A stretch of 56,261 nt of DNA from Caldimonas caldifontis. Its GTDB lineage: Bacteria > Pseudomonadota > Gammaproteobacteria > Burkholderiales > Burkholderiaceae_C. Below are positions 1-13,181 of this stretch, piece after piece (within the stretch, counting starts at the first letter, position 1; every line of letters begins with the position of its first letter). The notes beneath the pieces are model-generated. The model ran no database searches, was not told where the DNA came from, and was given only the letters and a program-made list of their open reading frames with translations. Position numbers and translations under genes: made by a program. The stretch spans positions 1-56,261 of the forward strand of contig NZ_PSNX01000017.1 in NCBI RefSeq assembly GCF_002930615.1. The letters run 5' to 3'.

Positions 1-27
1 AGCGAATTGCTCGGGCGTGATTTCCAT
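1..27 (-). CDS. N-terminal nine codons of a possible IS5-like transposase (partial)
   Basis: An ATG at 27-25 on the minus strand opens an uninterrupted frame MEITPEQFA running off the window start. The start resembles IS5-family transposases (MEIT..QF), but nine residues cannot prove it. It lies about 50 bases inside the presumed element end at base 80, the expected distance for such elements. It could equally be the start of an unrelated gene. Confidence 0.3.
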
Positions 28-80
28 GCCCCCAAGTGTCCAATGCCCCGACCATCATCGCAATTAGTGTGAACACGCCC
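1..80 (-). mobile_element. Probable terminal part of an IS5-family-like insertion sequence (truncated by window edge)
   Basis: Read on the minus strand, the segment starts near base 80 with GGGCGTGTTCACAC and reaches an ATG at base 27 opening a frame MEITPEQFA. That N-terminus resembles IS5-family transposases, which often begin MEIT-x-x-Q-F and start a few tens of bases inside the element end. A CTAG sits at the outer border (80-83), compatible with the CTAR-type targets of several IS5 relatives. The element body lies outside the window, so neither the second end nor a target duplication can be seen. The assignment rests on recall of IS end style and nine codons only. Confidence 0.38.
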
Positions 81-313
81 TAGTCCAGGAGCATCTTTAC
101 AGCTCCGCGGCAGTGCTTGCCACACCTCGCACCGCCGCGAAGACTGGTGAATATTCGGAACTGTCGGAGCTCACAAGCCTCGGCCGATTCGTCTCAACTT
201 TCGCGGCGCATATTGCGGTTGAGGCAACTCGATAAGCAATGCACGCGGCCTGACCTGTGCAGGTTCTGTTGGTTCAATACACCGACTCCTAGCCTGATAA
301 CGGGAGAATGAGC
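81..313. other. Non-coding stretch with no recognised feature
   Basis: Between the probable IS end and the membrane-protein gene I see no convincing gene, RNA or repeat. Short open frames on both strands have no recognisable domain. GGAG at 303-306 is the ribosome binding site of the next gene. The stretch is less GC-rich than the rest of the window, consistent with an accessory junction. Confidence 0.5.
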
Positions 314-799
314 ATGAAGCAGCATGTGCATCCGGCTTGGCGCCTTCTGCAGGCTTTGGCTGCGGTGGAGCTACTGTCAGCACTCTTGCTGCCTGGGCGC
401 TATCTGTTTCCGTACCACCGCCTCCAATGCCTCCGCGATGACCCCATCGATGAGTGGTGCCTGCATCCTTGGCAGGTGGTCGGCGATCTGTACTCGATTG
501 CGTTCATCGTCGTGCCTGCAGTTGCACTGATCGCTGCGCTACGCCGGCAATGGCTGACACTCCCACTCTTGGTTGTCACCCCGGCTCTACTCTTTCTTTC
601 GGGCATCGGTGCATTTCCCCTGCTGTTGAAGCTGGTACCCATAGGCGAGGCACGCACCGCCGCACTTCTCAGCATGAACGCCGCCGCTGCCGTGCTCGCT
701 GTGTTTCTGTATCGCAAGGCGGCCGATGTTGGAGCGTCCACTCTTGGGAACCTCGCTGAGGGTGGCCCGGGCGAGCGTGCGGCGCGCCTTGATCCATGA
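314..799 (+). CDS. Small multi-pass membrane protein of unknown function
   Basis: The protein has 161 residues with about four hydrophobic segments (roughly residues 8-25, 55-75, 80-105 and 115-135), so it should sit in the inner membrane. Two cysteines flank the loop between the first two segments (LQCLRDD and DEWCLHPW) and could form a disulfide. I do not recognise a named family. The ATG at 314 is preferred over the one at 308 because GGAG at 303-306 is seven bases from 314 but almost touches 308. Its stop (797-799) overlaps the likely ribosome binding site of the next gene, suggesting coupled translation. Confidence 0.55.
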   Translation: MKQHVHPAWRLLQALAAVELLSALLLPGRYLFPYHRLQCLRDDPIDEWCLHPWQVVGDLYSIAFIVVPAVALIAALRRQWLTLPLLVVTPALLFLSGIGAFPLLLKLVPIGEARTAALLSMNAAAAVLAVFLYRKAADVGASTLGNLAEGGPGERAARLDP

Positions 800-809
800 G
801 GCTCGCCCA

Positions 810-1115
810 TTGAAAGCCCTCGGCACTTCCCTCCAGTACGCGTGCTTCGCGTGCAGAAAATGCTTCAAGCGCCCCCAGTTTGTCGGGGCGACCAACCGCT
901 TCATGCCCGCGGAGCAGCAGGTTGCTCAACACGCTGAGGCTGCGAAGTCGAACCGAGATCACCACCACAAATGTCCAGAATGTGGAGGAGTGGCGCACTA
1001 CATGGGCATCGACTTCAAAGCGCCTCGCCGCTCCGATGTTCGCGCTTGGCGGAGCGCGGAGGCGGTCATCGCGTCTGGAGGGTTGTTCCTGAGAGGAACA
1101 CAGCGCTGCCGGTAG
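810..1115 (+). CDS. Zinc-ribbon protein of unknown function
   Basis: The 101-residue product has two CxxC pairs, CFACRKCF and CPECGG, separated by about 50 residues, then a conserved-looking MGIDFKAPRRSD segment. This is the pattern of small bacterial zinc-ribbon proteins in which CFACRK..F..P is followed by CPECGG...MG..FKAP. Binding of one zinc ion is expected; the role is unknown. I choose the TTG at 810 because TGAGG at 797-801 lies eight bases upstream, overlapping the stop of the preceding membrane-protein gene. A longer frame begins with ATG at 726 but would overlap that gene by over 70 bases. The C-terminus after RAWR may be degraded. Confidence 0.5.
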   Translation: MKALGTSLQYACFACRKCFKRPQFVGATNRFMPAEQQVAQHAEAAKSNRDHHHKCPECGGVAHYMGIDFKAPRRSDVRAWRSAEAVIASGGLFLRGTQRCR

Positions 1116-1131
1116 CAGGCCAAGCTCCCTA

Positions 1132-1410
1132 CTAAGCCGGCGGCTCACCCAACTCATAACTCGTACTCCGTCCCCCCTCTGACTTGCGCAGCACGCCGCG
1201 CGCCAGCAGTTCGTTGATGTCGCGCAGCGCGGTGTCGGGCGAGCACGTGGCGATGCCGGCGTACTTGCTGCTGGTGAGCTTGCCGTCGAAGCCGTCGAGC
1301 AGGCGGTGGAGCAGCTTCACCTGCTGTTGAGGGGCGCGCAAGCCCCATGCTGCCATGCGGGGGCCGATCACCGCAGAATCTGCGGCGATTGAACCTCGCA
1401 TGCTCCGCAC
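1132..1410 (-). pseudogene. C-terminal remnant of a Fic-family protein
   Basis: The 92-residue frame ends with a winged-helix segment typical of the C-terminus of chromosomal Fic-domain proteins: LLDGFDGKLTSSKYAGIA, CSPDTALRDINELLARGVL and a GGRSTSYEL ending. The catalytic Fic domain (HPFxxGNGRxxR) is absent: the frame stops being Fic-like about 30 residues from its start, and only 15 bases separate it from the uvrA stop. Intact relatives add AMP or similar groups to target proteins; this piece can at most be a small DNA-binding-like fragment. It is most simply a decayed gene left after an insertion or deletion in this accessory patch. Confidence 0.6.
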
Positions 1411-1425
1411 GTACGGCCAGCGCCC

Positions 1426-7119
<5,694 letters not shown>

Positions 7120-7264
7120 GTGGGGAGTCTTTCGGTCGGGGTCTGGCAAGGGTGGCGGAGCATTCTAGGCAGGCCCTCCGACAAGCCTGCTGACAAGGGA
7201 CTTCCCCCCATTCCTCCCGCGGTTCGCACAAAGCACGCAACGGTATGTAACACGCACGGAATCG

Positions 7265-7280
7265 CTGTGGTTTTCCACAA
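7265..7280. promoter_or_regulatory. Possible degenerate LexA box in the uvrA / receptor divergent region
   Basis: CTGTGGTTTTCCACAA matches the LexA pattern CTGT-N8-ACAG except for the last base, and holds the inverted repeat TGTGG-TTTT-CCACA. It lies about 145 bases upstream of uvrA and 63 bases upstream of the binding-protein gene. SOS control of uvrA genes is common, but the centre is not the usual AT-alternating type, so this is tentative. Confidence 0.22.
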
Positions 7281-7342
7281 TGCGCAGAGGGGGGGTCATG
7301 TGAAACTGCGCGCTTCGTCAGCAGTTCTCTGGAGTCGGTTGT

Positions 7343-8464
7343 ATGTCGCAGTCCTTCCTGGCCCGCCTGGTGGGAGGTGCCCTCATGGCCGCGCTGTGCG
7401 TGTCATCCGCCTGGGCCCAGATCCGCATCGGGCAGCCCTCGGGCTTCACGGGCCCGGTGGCCCCCGGCGTGAAGGAGAACACCGACGGGGCCAAGCTCTA
7501 CTTCGATGCGGTGAACGCACGCGGGGGCGTGAACGGCCAGAAGATCGAGCTGATCTCAGTGGACGACAGGTTCGACCCCAAGGTCACCGTCGAGGTGGGT
7601 CGCAAACTCCTCACCGAAGACCGCGTGATCGCCCTCTTCATGAACCGCGGTACGCCGCATTCGCAGGCGCTCATTCCGCTGGTCGAAGAATTCAAGGTGC
7701 CGCTGATCGCCCCGAGCACCGGCGCCATGGTGTTGCACGACCCGGTTCACCCGCTGATCTTCAACGTGCGCGCCACCTACCAGCGCGAGGCGGAGAAGGC
7801 GATCCAGCACCTGGCCACGATCGGTATCACCCGCATCGGCATCTTGCAGACCGACGACAGTTTCGGGGCTGACTCGGTGCTGGGTGCTCTGCGCGGACTG
7901 GAAAAGGAAAAGCTCCAGCCCCTGTTCCTTGAAAAGCTCGACAGGGCCAAGCCCGATCTGGCAGGCCTGGCCGCCGTGGTGGCCAAGCACCAGCCCCAGG
8001 CCGTGATCTTCATCGCCTCGGCCGGCACCGTGGCCGCCGGCACCAAGGCCATCCGCGAGGCTGGTTCGCGCGCGCAGGTCGTGACCCTGTCGAACAACGC
8101 CTCGGGCGGCTTCATCAAGCTGCTGGGCGAACACGCCCGCGGCGTGATCGTGACGCAGGTCTTCCCGTATGAGCGTTCGCTGTCGGCCCCCATCGTGAAG
8201 GAAGCCGCCGATCTGGCCCGCGCCAAGGGGCTCCCGGAGGTGACCCCGGCCATGCTGGAAGGCTTTGCCGGCGCCAAGGTGCTGGTGGAGGGCCTGCGCC
8301 GCGCGGGCCCCAACCCCACGCCCGCGCGCCTGGTGCAGGCGCTGGAAAGTCTGCGCAAGTACGACATCGGCGGCCTGGAGATCACCTACGGCCCCAACAA
8401 CCGCTCCGGCCTGGATTACGCCGACCTGTCCATCATCGGGCCGGACGGCAAGTTCCGCCGCTGA
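7343..8464 (+). CDS. Periplasmic substrate-binding protein of a Liv-type ABC transporter (paralog 1)
   Basis: The 373-residue protein starts with a Sec signal peptide (residues 1-25, ending SSAWAQ) and continues as a type I periplasmic binding protein of the LivK/Peripla_BP_6 class, with IRIGQPSGFTGPVAPGVKE, VNARGGVNGQKIELIS and GADSVLGALRG motifs. Such receptors bind amino acids or aromatic/aliphatic carboxylates for LivHMGF-type permeases. No permease or ATPase genes adjoin, so it either serves a remote transporter or works as an orphan sensor. GGAG at 7331-7334 supports the start. It is followed 46 bases later by a close paralog. Confidence 0.85.
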   Translation: MSQSFLARLVGGALMAALCVSSAWAQIRIGQPSGFTGPVAPGVKENTDGAKLYFDAVNARGGVNGQKIELISVDDRFDPKVTVEVGRKLLTEDRVIALFMNRGTPHSQALIPLVEEFKVPLIAPSTGAMVLHDPVHPLIFNVRATYQREAEKAIQHLATIGITRIGILQTDDSFGADSVLGALRGLEKEKLQPLFLEKLDRAKPDLAGLAAVVAKHQPQAVIFIASAGTVAAGTKAIREAGSRAQVVTLSNNASGGFIKLLGEHARGVIVTQVFPYERSLSAPIVKEAADLARAKGLPEVTPAMLEGFAGAKVLVEGLRRAGPNPTPARLVQALESLRKYDIGGLEITYGPNNRSGLDYADLSIIGPDGKFRR

Positions 8465-8510
8465 ACCCCGTTTCACAAGAACACCCACCCGTCACGAGGA
8501 GAGAAGACCC

Positions 8511-9620
8511 ATGCAACTCAAAGCTTGGGCCGCGGCACTGGCCGTGGCCATTCCTGCCTTCGGCGTCCAGGCCCAGATCCTGATCGGACAGACCGCCGGT
8601 TTCTCCGGCCCCGTGGCTGCCGGCGTCAAGGAGACCACCGACGGCGCCCTGCTCTACATCGATGCGGTGAATGCCCGCGGCGGGGTGAACGGCCAGAAGA
8701 TCGAACTGATCTCGCTGGACGACAAGTTCGACCCCAAGCTGGCCGCCGAGAACGCCCGCGAGCTGATCGTGGAGAAGAAGGTGGCAGCGCTCTTCCTGAA
8801 CCGTGGCACACCGCACTCGCAGGCGATCATGCCGCTGCTGGCCGAGCACCGCATCGCGATGGTCGCGCCGTCCACGGGCGCCATGGTGCTGCACGAGCCG
8901 GTCAACCCCTACATCTTCAACGTGCGGGCCACCTACCAGCGCGAGGCCGAACGGGCCATCCGCCACTTGAGCCTGATCGGCCTGGAGCGCATCGCCGTGA
9001 TGCAGGTGGACGACTCCTTCGGCGCCGATTCCATGGCCGGTGCCCAGAAGGGCTTCGATGGCGTGGGCAAGCAGCCGGTGGTGCTGGAGAAGTTCGATCG
9101 CGCCAAGCCCGATTTCGCCCCCATCGTGCCCAAGATCGTGAAGGCCGATGCCCAGGCCGTGATGATCATCGGCTCCGGCTCCGCCGTGGTCGATGGCGTC
9201 AAAGCGCTGCGGGCTGCCGGCTCGCGCGCCCAGGTGGTGACCCTCTCGAACAACGCCTCGGCGGGCTTCATCAAGTCGCTCGGGGAGCACGCGCGCGGCG
9301 TGATCGTGAGCCAGGTCTTCCCCTACGAACGTTCGCTCTCGGCCCCCATCGTGAAGGAAGCGGTGGACCTGATTCGCGCCAAGGGCGGCACCGAAGTGTC
9401 GCCCGCGATGATGGAAGGCTTCGCGGCCGCGAAGGTGCTGGTGGAAGGCCTGCGCCGCGCCGGGCCCAATCCCTCGCGCGGCCAGATCATCAGCGCCTTG
9501 AACAGCATCCGCAACTTCGATATCGGCGGGATGGAAATCAACTACTCGCCCACCGACCACACCGGCCTCGATTACGCCGACCTGTCCATCATCGGGCCGG
9601 ACGGCAAGTTCCGACGCTGA
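8511..9620 (+). CDS. Periplasmic substrate-binding protein of a Liv-type ABC transporter (paralog 2)
   Basis: The 369-residue protein has a signal peptide (residues 1-22, ending GVQAQ) and the same Peripla_BP_6 fold as its upstream neighbour. The two share long identical segments, including VNARGGVNGQKIELIS, RGTPHSQA, NVRATYQREAE and the last 16 residues. Their 3' ends share 44 identical bases (8414-8457 and 9570-9613), pointing to tandem duplication or gene conversion. GAGGAGAG at 8496-8503 is a strong ribosome binding site, so the pair is probably one transcript. The 3' end overlaps the convergent LysR gene by 49 bases. Substrate unknown. Confidence 0.87.
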   Translation: MQLKAWAAALAVAIPAFGVQAQILIGQTAGFSGPVAAGVKETTDGALLYIDAVNARGGVNGQKIELISLDDKFDPKLAAENARELIVEKKVAALFLNRGTPHSQAIMPLLAEHRIAMVAPSTGAMVLHEPVNPYIFNVRATYQREAERAIRHLSLIGLERIAVMQVDDSFGADSMAGAQKGFDGVGKQPVVLEKFDRAKPDFAPIVPKIVKADAQAVMIIGSGSAVVDGVKALRAAGSRAQVVTLSNNASAGFIKSLGEHARGVIVSQVFPYERSLSAPIVKEAVDLIRAKGGTEVSPAMMEGFAAAKVLVEGLRRAGPNPSRGQIISALNSIRNFDIGGMEINYSPTDHTGLDYADLSIIGPDGKFRR

Positions 9621-10492
9621 CCAGGTCCACCCCCTCCGCGCCTGGCCATCTCGACAAAGGCGCGGGCGGCGGGCGACAGCTTGGCCATGTCGCGCACGGC
9701 CAGGCCCACGCGGCGTGGGGCGCGGGGGCGCAAGGGGCGGTAGACCACCCCGGGGTATTCGTCGGGCAGAGCCAGACGGGCGGCGATCGACACCGCAAGA
9801 CCTCGCCCCACGAAGCCCAGGATCGACAGCAGCTGCGGGAAGCGGTACAGGATGCGCGGGCGGGACTTGCCCGCTTCCAGCAGCCGCTGGATCAGTTCGC
9901 CGCAACCGGCCTCGGTCAGCACGAAGGGCTCGTCGTTCAGGTCGGCTGCCACGATGTGTGTCTTCGCTGCCAGCGGGTGCGTCGCCGGCAGCAGCACCAT
10001 GAACTCGTCCTCGACGAGGGGCACGGTCTCGAATCGTGCATCGGGCAGCACCACGAAGCCGATCTCGACCCGGCGCTCCATCAGCCAGCGCACGACCGTG
10101 TCGTCGTCCTCCTCGTCGATGCACACCTCGATGCCCGGATGCTGCTTCGCAAACCGTGCCAGCAGCTCGGGCAGGATGCGCAGGCTGGACGTGGAGCCGA
10201 ACGAACCCACCCGCAGCACCCCCTCGCGCAGGCCGCGGGCGTCCTTGGCGTCCTGGATCAGGGCTTCGTGCAGCGTGCGGATTTCGTGCGCCCGCGCCAG
10301 CAGCCGGGCGCCGGCCGGCGTGAGTTCGGGCACGGCGCGCTCGCGCGAGAACAGCGCCACGCCGAGCTCGCGCTCCAGCGCCCGCAGCGCATGGCTCACG
10401 GCCGACTGCGTGATGCCCAGCAGGCTGGCAGCCCGCGAGAAACTGCCGGCCTGTGCCAGCGTGGCGAACACTTCGAGCTGGGTGAAGGTCAT
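9572..10492 (-). CDS. LysR-family transcriptional regulator
   Basis: The 306-residue protein has an N-terminal winged helix-turn-helix (residues 1-60: TFTQLEVFATLAQAGSFSRAASLLGITQSAVSHALRALE, given here only to show the LysR layout in pieces: TQLEVF, GSFSRAA, ITQSAVSHAL) and a C-terminal effector domain from about residue 90. It is divergent from the EamA transporter gene across 80 bases, the usual arrangement for a LysR gene controlling its neighbour and itself. Its final ~16 codons run antisense to the end of the binding-protein gene at 9572-9620, giving an unusual C-terminus rich in Gly, Arg and Pro. The effector is unknown. Confidence 0.88.
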   Translation of the reverse strand: MTFTQLEVFATLAQAGSFSRAASLLGITQSAVSHALRALERELGVALFSRERAVPELTPAGARLLARAHEIRTLHEALIQDAKDARGLREGVLRVGSFGSTSSLRILPELLARFAKQHPGIEVCIDEEDDDTVVRWLMERRVEIGFVVLPDARFETVPLVEDEFMVLLPATHPLAAKTHIVAADLNDEPFVLTEAGCGELIQRLLEAGKSRPRILYRFPQLLSILGFVGRGLAVSIAARLALPDEYPGVVYRPLRPRAPRRVGLAVRDMAKLSPAARAFVEMARRGGGGPGQRRNLPSGPMMDRSA

Positions 10493-10501
10493 GGCGATGT
10501 C

Positions 10502-10517
10502 ATGAGCATTTGCTCAT
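10502..10517. promoter_or_regulatory. Palindromic operator candidate between lysR-type gene and EamA gene
   Basis: ATGAGCATTTGCTCAT is a perfect inverted repeat with 7-base arms around TT. It begins ten bases upstream of the LysR-type gene start and about 56 bases before the EamA gene, a fitting place for the regulator's own site. A second short repeat, CTATGAAATAG, follows at 10522-10532. The spacing (T-N12-A) is one base off the classical T-N11-A LysR box. Confidence 0.5.
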
Positions 10518-10572
10518 TTCACTATGAAATAGCAAAAGCATAGACTCATCTCACATTCCCTGCCATCCTCTC

Positions 10573-11478
10573 ATGTCAGTCCCAAGCCTCGCCGCCTCGT
10601 CGCCGCCCTGGTCGCTCTACGCCCGCCTCGTGGCCGTGCCGGCCATCTGGGGCGGCACCTTCATCGCCGGGCGGGTGATCGCGCTGGCCCTGCCGCCGGC
10701 CTTCGGGTCGGTGCTGCGCTACCTGGTGGCCTGCGTGGCCCTGCTGCTGGCCGCCCGCTGGCTGGAAGGCGGCCTGCCGCGGCTGGACCGCCGGCAGATG
10801 CTGGTGACCTTCGGCCTGGGCGCCACCGGCATCTTTGCCTACAACCTCTTTTTCCTGGGCGCGCTGGCGCAGCTGCCGGCCAGCCGCACCTCGCTGATCA
10901 TCGCGCTCAACCCGGTGGTGACCATCTGCGGGGCCGCCTGGCTGCTGCACGAACGGCTCAGCCTCAAGCGCTGGCTGGGCGTGGCCCTGGCCCTGGCCGG
11001 GGTGTGGGTGGTGATCACGCGCGGCGACCTGACCGCCGCGCTGGGCCAGTCCATCGGCCTGGGCGAGATGCTGATGTTCGGCGGCGTGTGCGCCTGGGCG
11101 GCCTACACCCTCATCGGCCGTGTGGCGCTCAAGGGCCTGACGGCCCTGGCCGCCACCACCTACGCCTCGCTGTGGGGTACGGCGCTGCTGATGATCGTGG
11201 CCGTGTTCGAGCTGCCACGGGTCGAGGCGGCCGCGTTCTCGCCGCAGGTGATCGTCTCGGCGCTCTACCTCGGCCTGCTGGGCACGGCGCTCGCCTTTGT
11301 CTGGTATTCGCAGGGTGTGCAGCGCCTGGGCCCGGCGCGCACCGTCGTCTTCAACAACCTGGTGCCGGTGTTCGGCGCCTGCTTCGGCGTGCTGTTGCTG
11401 GGCGAGCCGCTGCTGACCAGCATGCTGGTGGGCGGCGCCGTGGCCGTGACGGGCGTGATGCTGGCCTCACGGCCCTGA
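10573..11478 (+). CDS. EamA/DMT-family transporter (drug/metabolite exporter)
   Basis: The 301-residue protein has about ten hydrophobic helices in two five-helix EamA repeats, with family motifs AIWGGTFIAGRVIAL near the start and LGLLGTALAFVWYSQGVQRLGPAR in pieces near residues 235-260. Members export amino acids or other small metabolites across the inner membrane. It is divergently transcribed from a LysR-type gene across a palindrome, so it is likely that regulator's target. The ATG lacks a good ribosome binding site. It ends four bases before the convergent metallopeptidase gene. Substrate cannot be told from sequence. Confidence 0.85.
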   Translation: MSVPSLAASSPPWSLYARLVAVPAIWGGTFIAGRVIALALPPAFGSVLRYLVACVALLLAARWLEGGLPRLDRRQMLVTFGLGATGIFAYNLFFLGALAQLPASRTSLIIALNPVVTICGAAWLLHERLSLKRWLGVALALAGVWVVITRGDLTAALGQSIGLGEMLMFGGVCAWAAYTLIGRVALKGLTALAATTYASLWGTALLMIVAVFELPRVEAAAFSPQVIVSALYLGLLGTALAFVWYSQGVQRLGPARTVVFNNLVPVFGACFGVLLLGEPLLTSMLVGGAVAVTGVMLASRP

Positions 11479-11481
11479 ACC

Positions 11482-12393
11482 TCAGTCCAGCACCGGCAGC
11501 ACCGTGTCCTTGAGGGTGCCGCGGGCGTGCTCGTAGTCGGGCAGGACCGAGCGCACCACGTCCCAGAAGCGCGGGCTGTGGTTCATCTCGCGCAGGTGCG
11601 CGAGTTCGTGTGCCACCACGTAGTCGATGGTGGGCAGAGCGAAGTGGATGAGGCGCCAGTTCAGGCGAATGGAGCCGTCGGCCGAGGCGCTGCCCCAGCG
11701 CGTCTGCGCCGACGAGAGGCTCAGGCGCGTGTAACGCACGCCCAATCGGTCGGCAAAATGCCGGCAACGCTCTTCGAAGATGCGCCGGGCCTGGCGCTGC
11801 AGCCAGCTCTGCACTGCGTCGCGGATCTGCTCGGGGCCCGCGTGCTGGGGAAGCCCCACGTGCAGGGCCAGGCGGGGCACGCCGGGCAAGGCCTCGGCAT
11901 CGGTATCGAGCACCGCGCCGGTGGCGCGCGGGTCGAGCACCACGATCACGGTCTCGCCCAGGAAGGGCACGCTGGCGCCATCGCGCCATTCCACCCGGGC
12001 CTGCTGCAGCCGGTGGTTGCGCTCGTTCTGCTCGGCCAGCTTGCGCAGGATCCAACGCGCTTTTTCGCGCAGCGCGGCCTCGATCTCGCCCAGGCCCACC
12101 CAGCGCGGTGCGCTCACGGTCAGGCCTTCGGGGCCCACCACAAAGCCGATGGAGCGACGCTTGGCGCGGCGCAAGGCATAGGCCACACGGTGGCCGTCGA
12201 GATGCAGGTCGTGGGTGGCCCGCGGATGGGCGAAGGCCACCGGGGGAAGGCTGCGCGGCACGTCTGCCGCCGCGGGGTCCGATGCGGGAGTCGAGACGAT
12301 CACCGCAACGGGATCCTGCGGAGGCGGCGGCTCCGCGCCGAAGAACAGCGACAACTGCCGGGTGTCGATGAGGCCGGGAGCCAGACGTGCCAT
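11482..12393 (-). CDS. YgjP-like M48-type metal-dependent hydrolase (DUF45)
   Basis: The 303-residue protein carries the zinc-protease signature HELAH followed by LREMNHSPRFWDVV near its C-terminus, and LSLSSAQTRWGSASADGSIRLNWRLI read in pieces as S-x-T-x-W-GS and the LNW..L motif of the YgjP/DUF45 family. Two His and a downstream His/Glu would hold the metal. It is cytoplasmic by composition; the physiological substrate is unknown. The first 70 residues are low-complexity and poorly conserved, with Pro- and Ala-rich stretches. It is the last gene of the corC-to-ygjP minus-strand run, 17 bases after plsC. Confidence 0.82.
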   Translation of the reverse strand: MARLAPGLIDTRQLSLFFGAEPPPPQDPVAVIVSTPASDPAAADVPRSLPPVAFAHPRATHDLHLDGHRVAYALRRAKRRSIGFVVGPEGLTVSAPRWVGLGEIEAALREKARWILRKLAEQNERNHRLQQARVEWRDGASVPFLGETVIVVLDPRATGAVLDTDAEALPGVPRLALHVGLPQHAGPEQIRDAVQSWLQRQARRIFEERCRHFADRLGVRYTRLSLSSAQTRWGSASADGSIRLNWRLIHFALPTIDYVVAHELAHLREMNHSPRFWDVVRSVLPDYEHARGTLKDTVLPVLD

Positions 12394-12410
12394 GGGCCGG
12401 CAGTATAGGC

Positions 12411-13181
12411 TCAGGTCCGCTGCGGCGCTTCGTTCGCGGCCGGTGATGGTTGCTGCGGGTAGGCCTCGGGGTCGAGCCGGCGCATCTCGGCCTCGATCCA
12501 GGCCTCGACCTCACGCATGAGTTCGTCGGGCTCGCGGCCCGTCGAGGGGATGGGTTTGCCGATGGACACGTCGATCACCCCCGGCGTCAGCACGAAGGAC
12601 TTGCGCGGCCAGCAACGCGCCGAGGTGACGGCGATCGGCACCACTGGCACGCCCGTGGTGACGGCCAGGCGGGTGGCGCCCGACTTGTACACCCCCTGGT
12701 CACCCCGGGGGGTGCGGGTGCCTTCGGGGAACATGATCACCCAGTTACCCTGCGCCATGAGCCGCCGCCCTTGCTCGGCCACCTTGTTCCAGGCCTCGGC
12801 CCGCTTGCTGCGGTCGATGTGGATCATGTCGAGCCGGGCCATCGCCCAGCCGAAGAAAGGGATGTAGAGGAGCTCGCGCTTGAAGACGTAGCACAGCGGA
12901 TGGCTCATCAGGCACGGAAAGGCGAAGGTCTCCCAGGTGGACTGATGCTTGGACGCAAGGATCACGGCCTGGTCGCCCAGGTTCTCCATGCCCTGCACGC
13001 GCGCACGCACACCACAGATGACACGAGCGCCCCACATCACCAGGTTCAACCATCCCACGCAGGCCCAGTACAGCGGGTTGCCGCGCACGAAGATGGACAT
13101 CACCAGCACCCCCAGCGCCCAGGGAATGACCGTGACGATCATCCACAGCACGAACAGGGTGGAACGCAAGACCTTGATCAA
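12411..13181 (-). CDS. plsC: 1-acyl-sn-glycerol-3-phosphate acyltransferase (PlsC)
   Basis: The 256-residue inner-membrane enzyme would acylate lysophosphatidic acid to phosphatidic acid in phospholipid synthesis. It has N-terminal hydrophobic helices, the catalytic block SKHQSTWETF (His with Glu four residues on, an HX4E variant often seen in betaproteobacterial members) and the substrate motif FPEGTR. The start is taken as TTG at 13181: GGAGG (13188-13192) lies six bases upstream and the TTG overlaps the gmhB stop as TTGA, a strong sign of translational coupling. An upstream GTG at 13253 would add 24 residues inside gmhB and has no comparable support. Confidence 0.88.
   Translation of the reverse strand: MIKVLRSTLFVLWMIVTVIPWALGVLVMSIFVRGNPLYWACVGWLNLVMWGARVICGVRARVQGMENLGDQAVILASKHQSTWETFAFPCLMSHPLCYVFKRELLYIPFFGWAMARLDMIHIDRSKRAEAWNKVAEQGRRLMAQGNWVIMFPEGTRTPRGDQGVYKSGATRLAVTTGVPVVPIAVTSARCWPRKSFVLTPGVIDVSIGKPIPSTGREPDELMREVEAWIEAEMRRLDPEAYPQQPSPAANEAPQRT

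Noticed and set aside
8433-10124. Minus-strand frame of 563 residues across the receptor genes
   Set aside because: It is antisense to the second receptor gene and partly out of frame with the LysR gene; no recognisable domain.
12880-12960. HX4E instead of HX4D in PlsC as a broken active site
   Set aside because: HQSTWET is the form I recall as usual in betaproteobacterial members, so it is not an anomaly.
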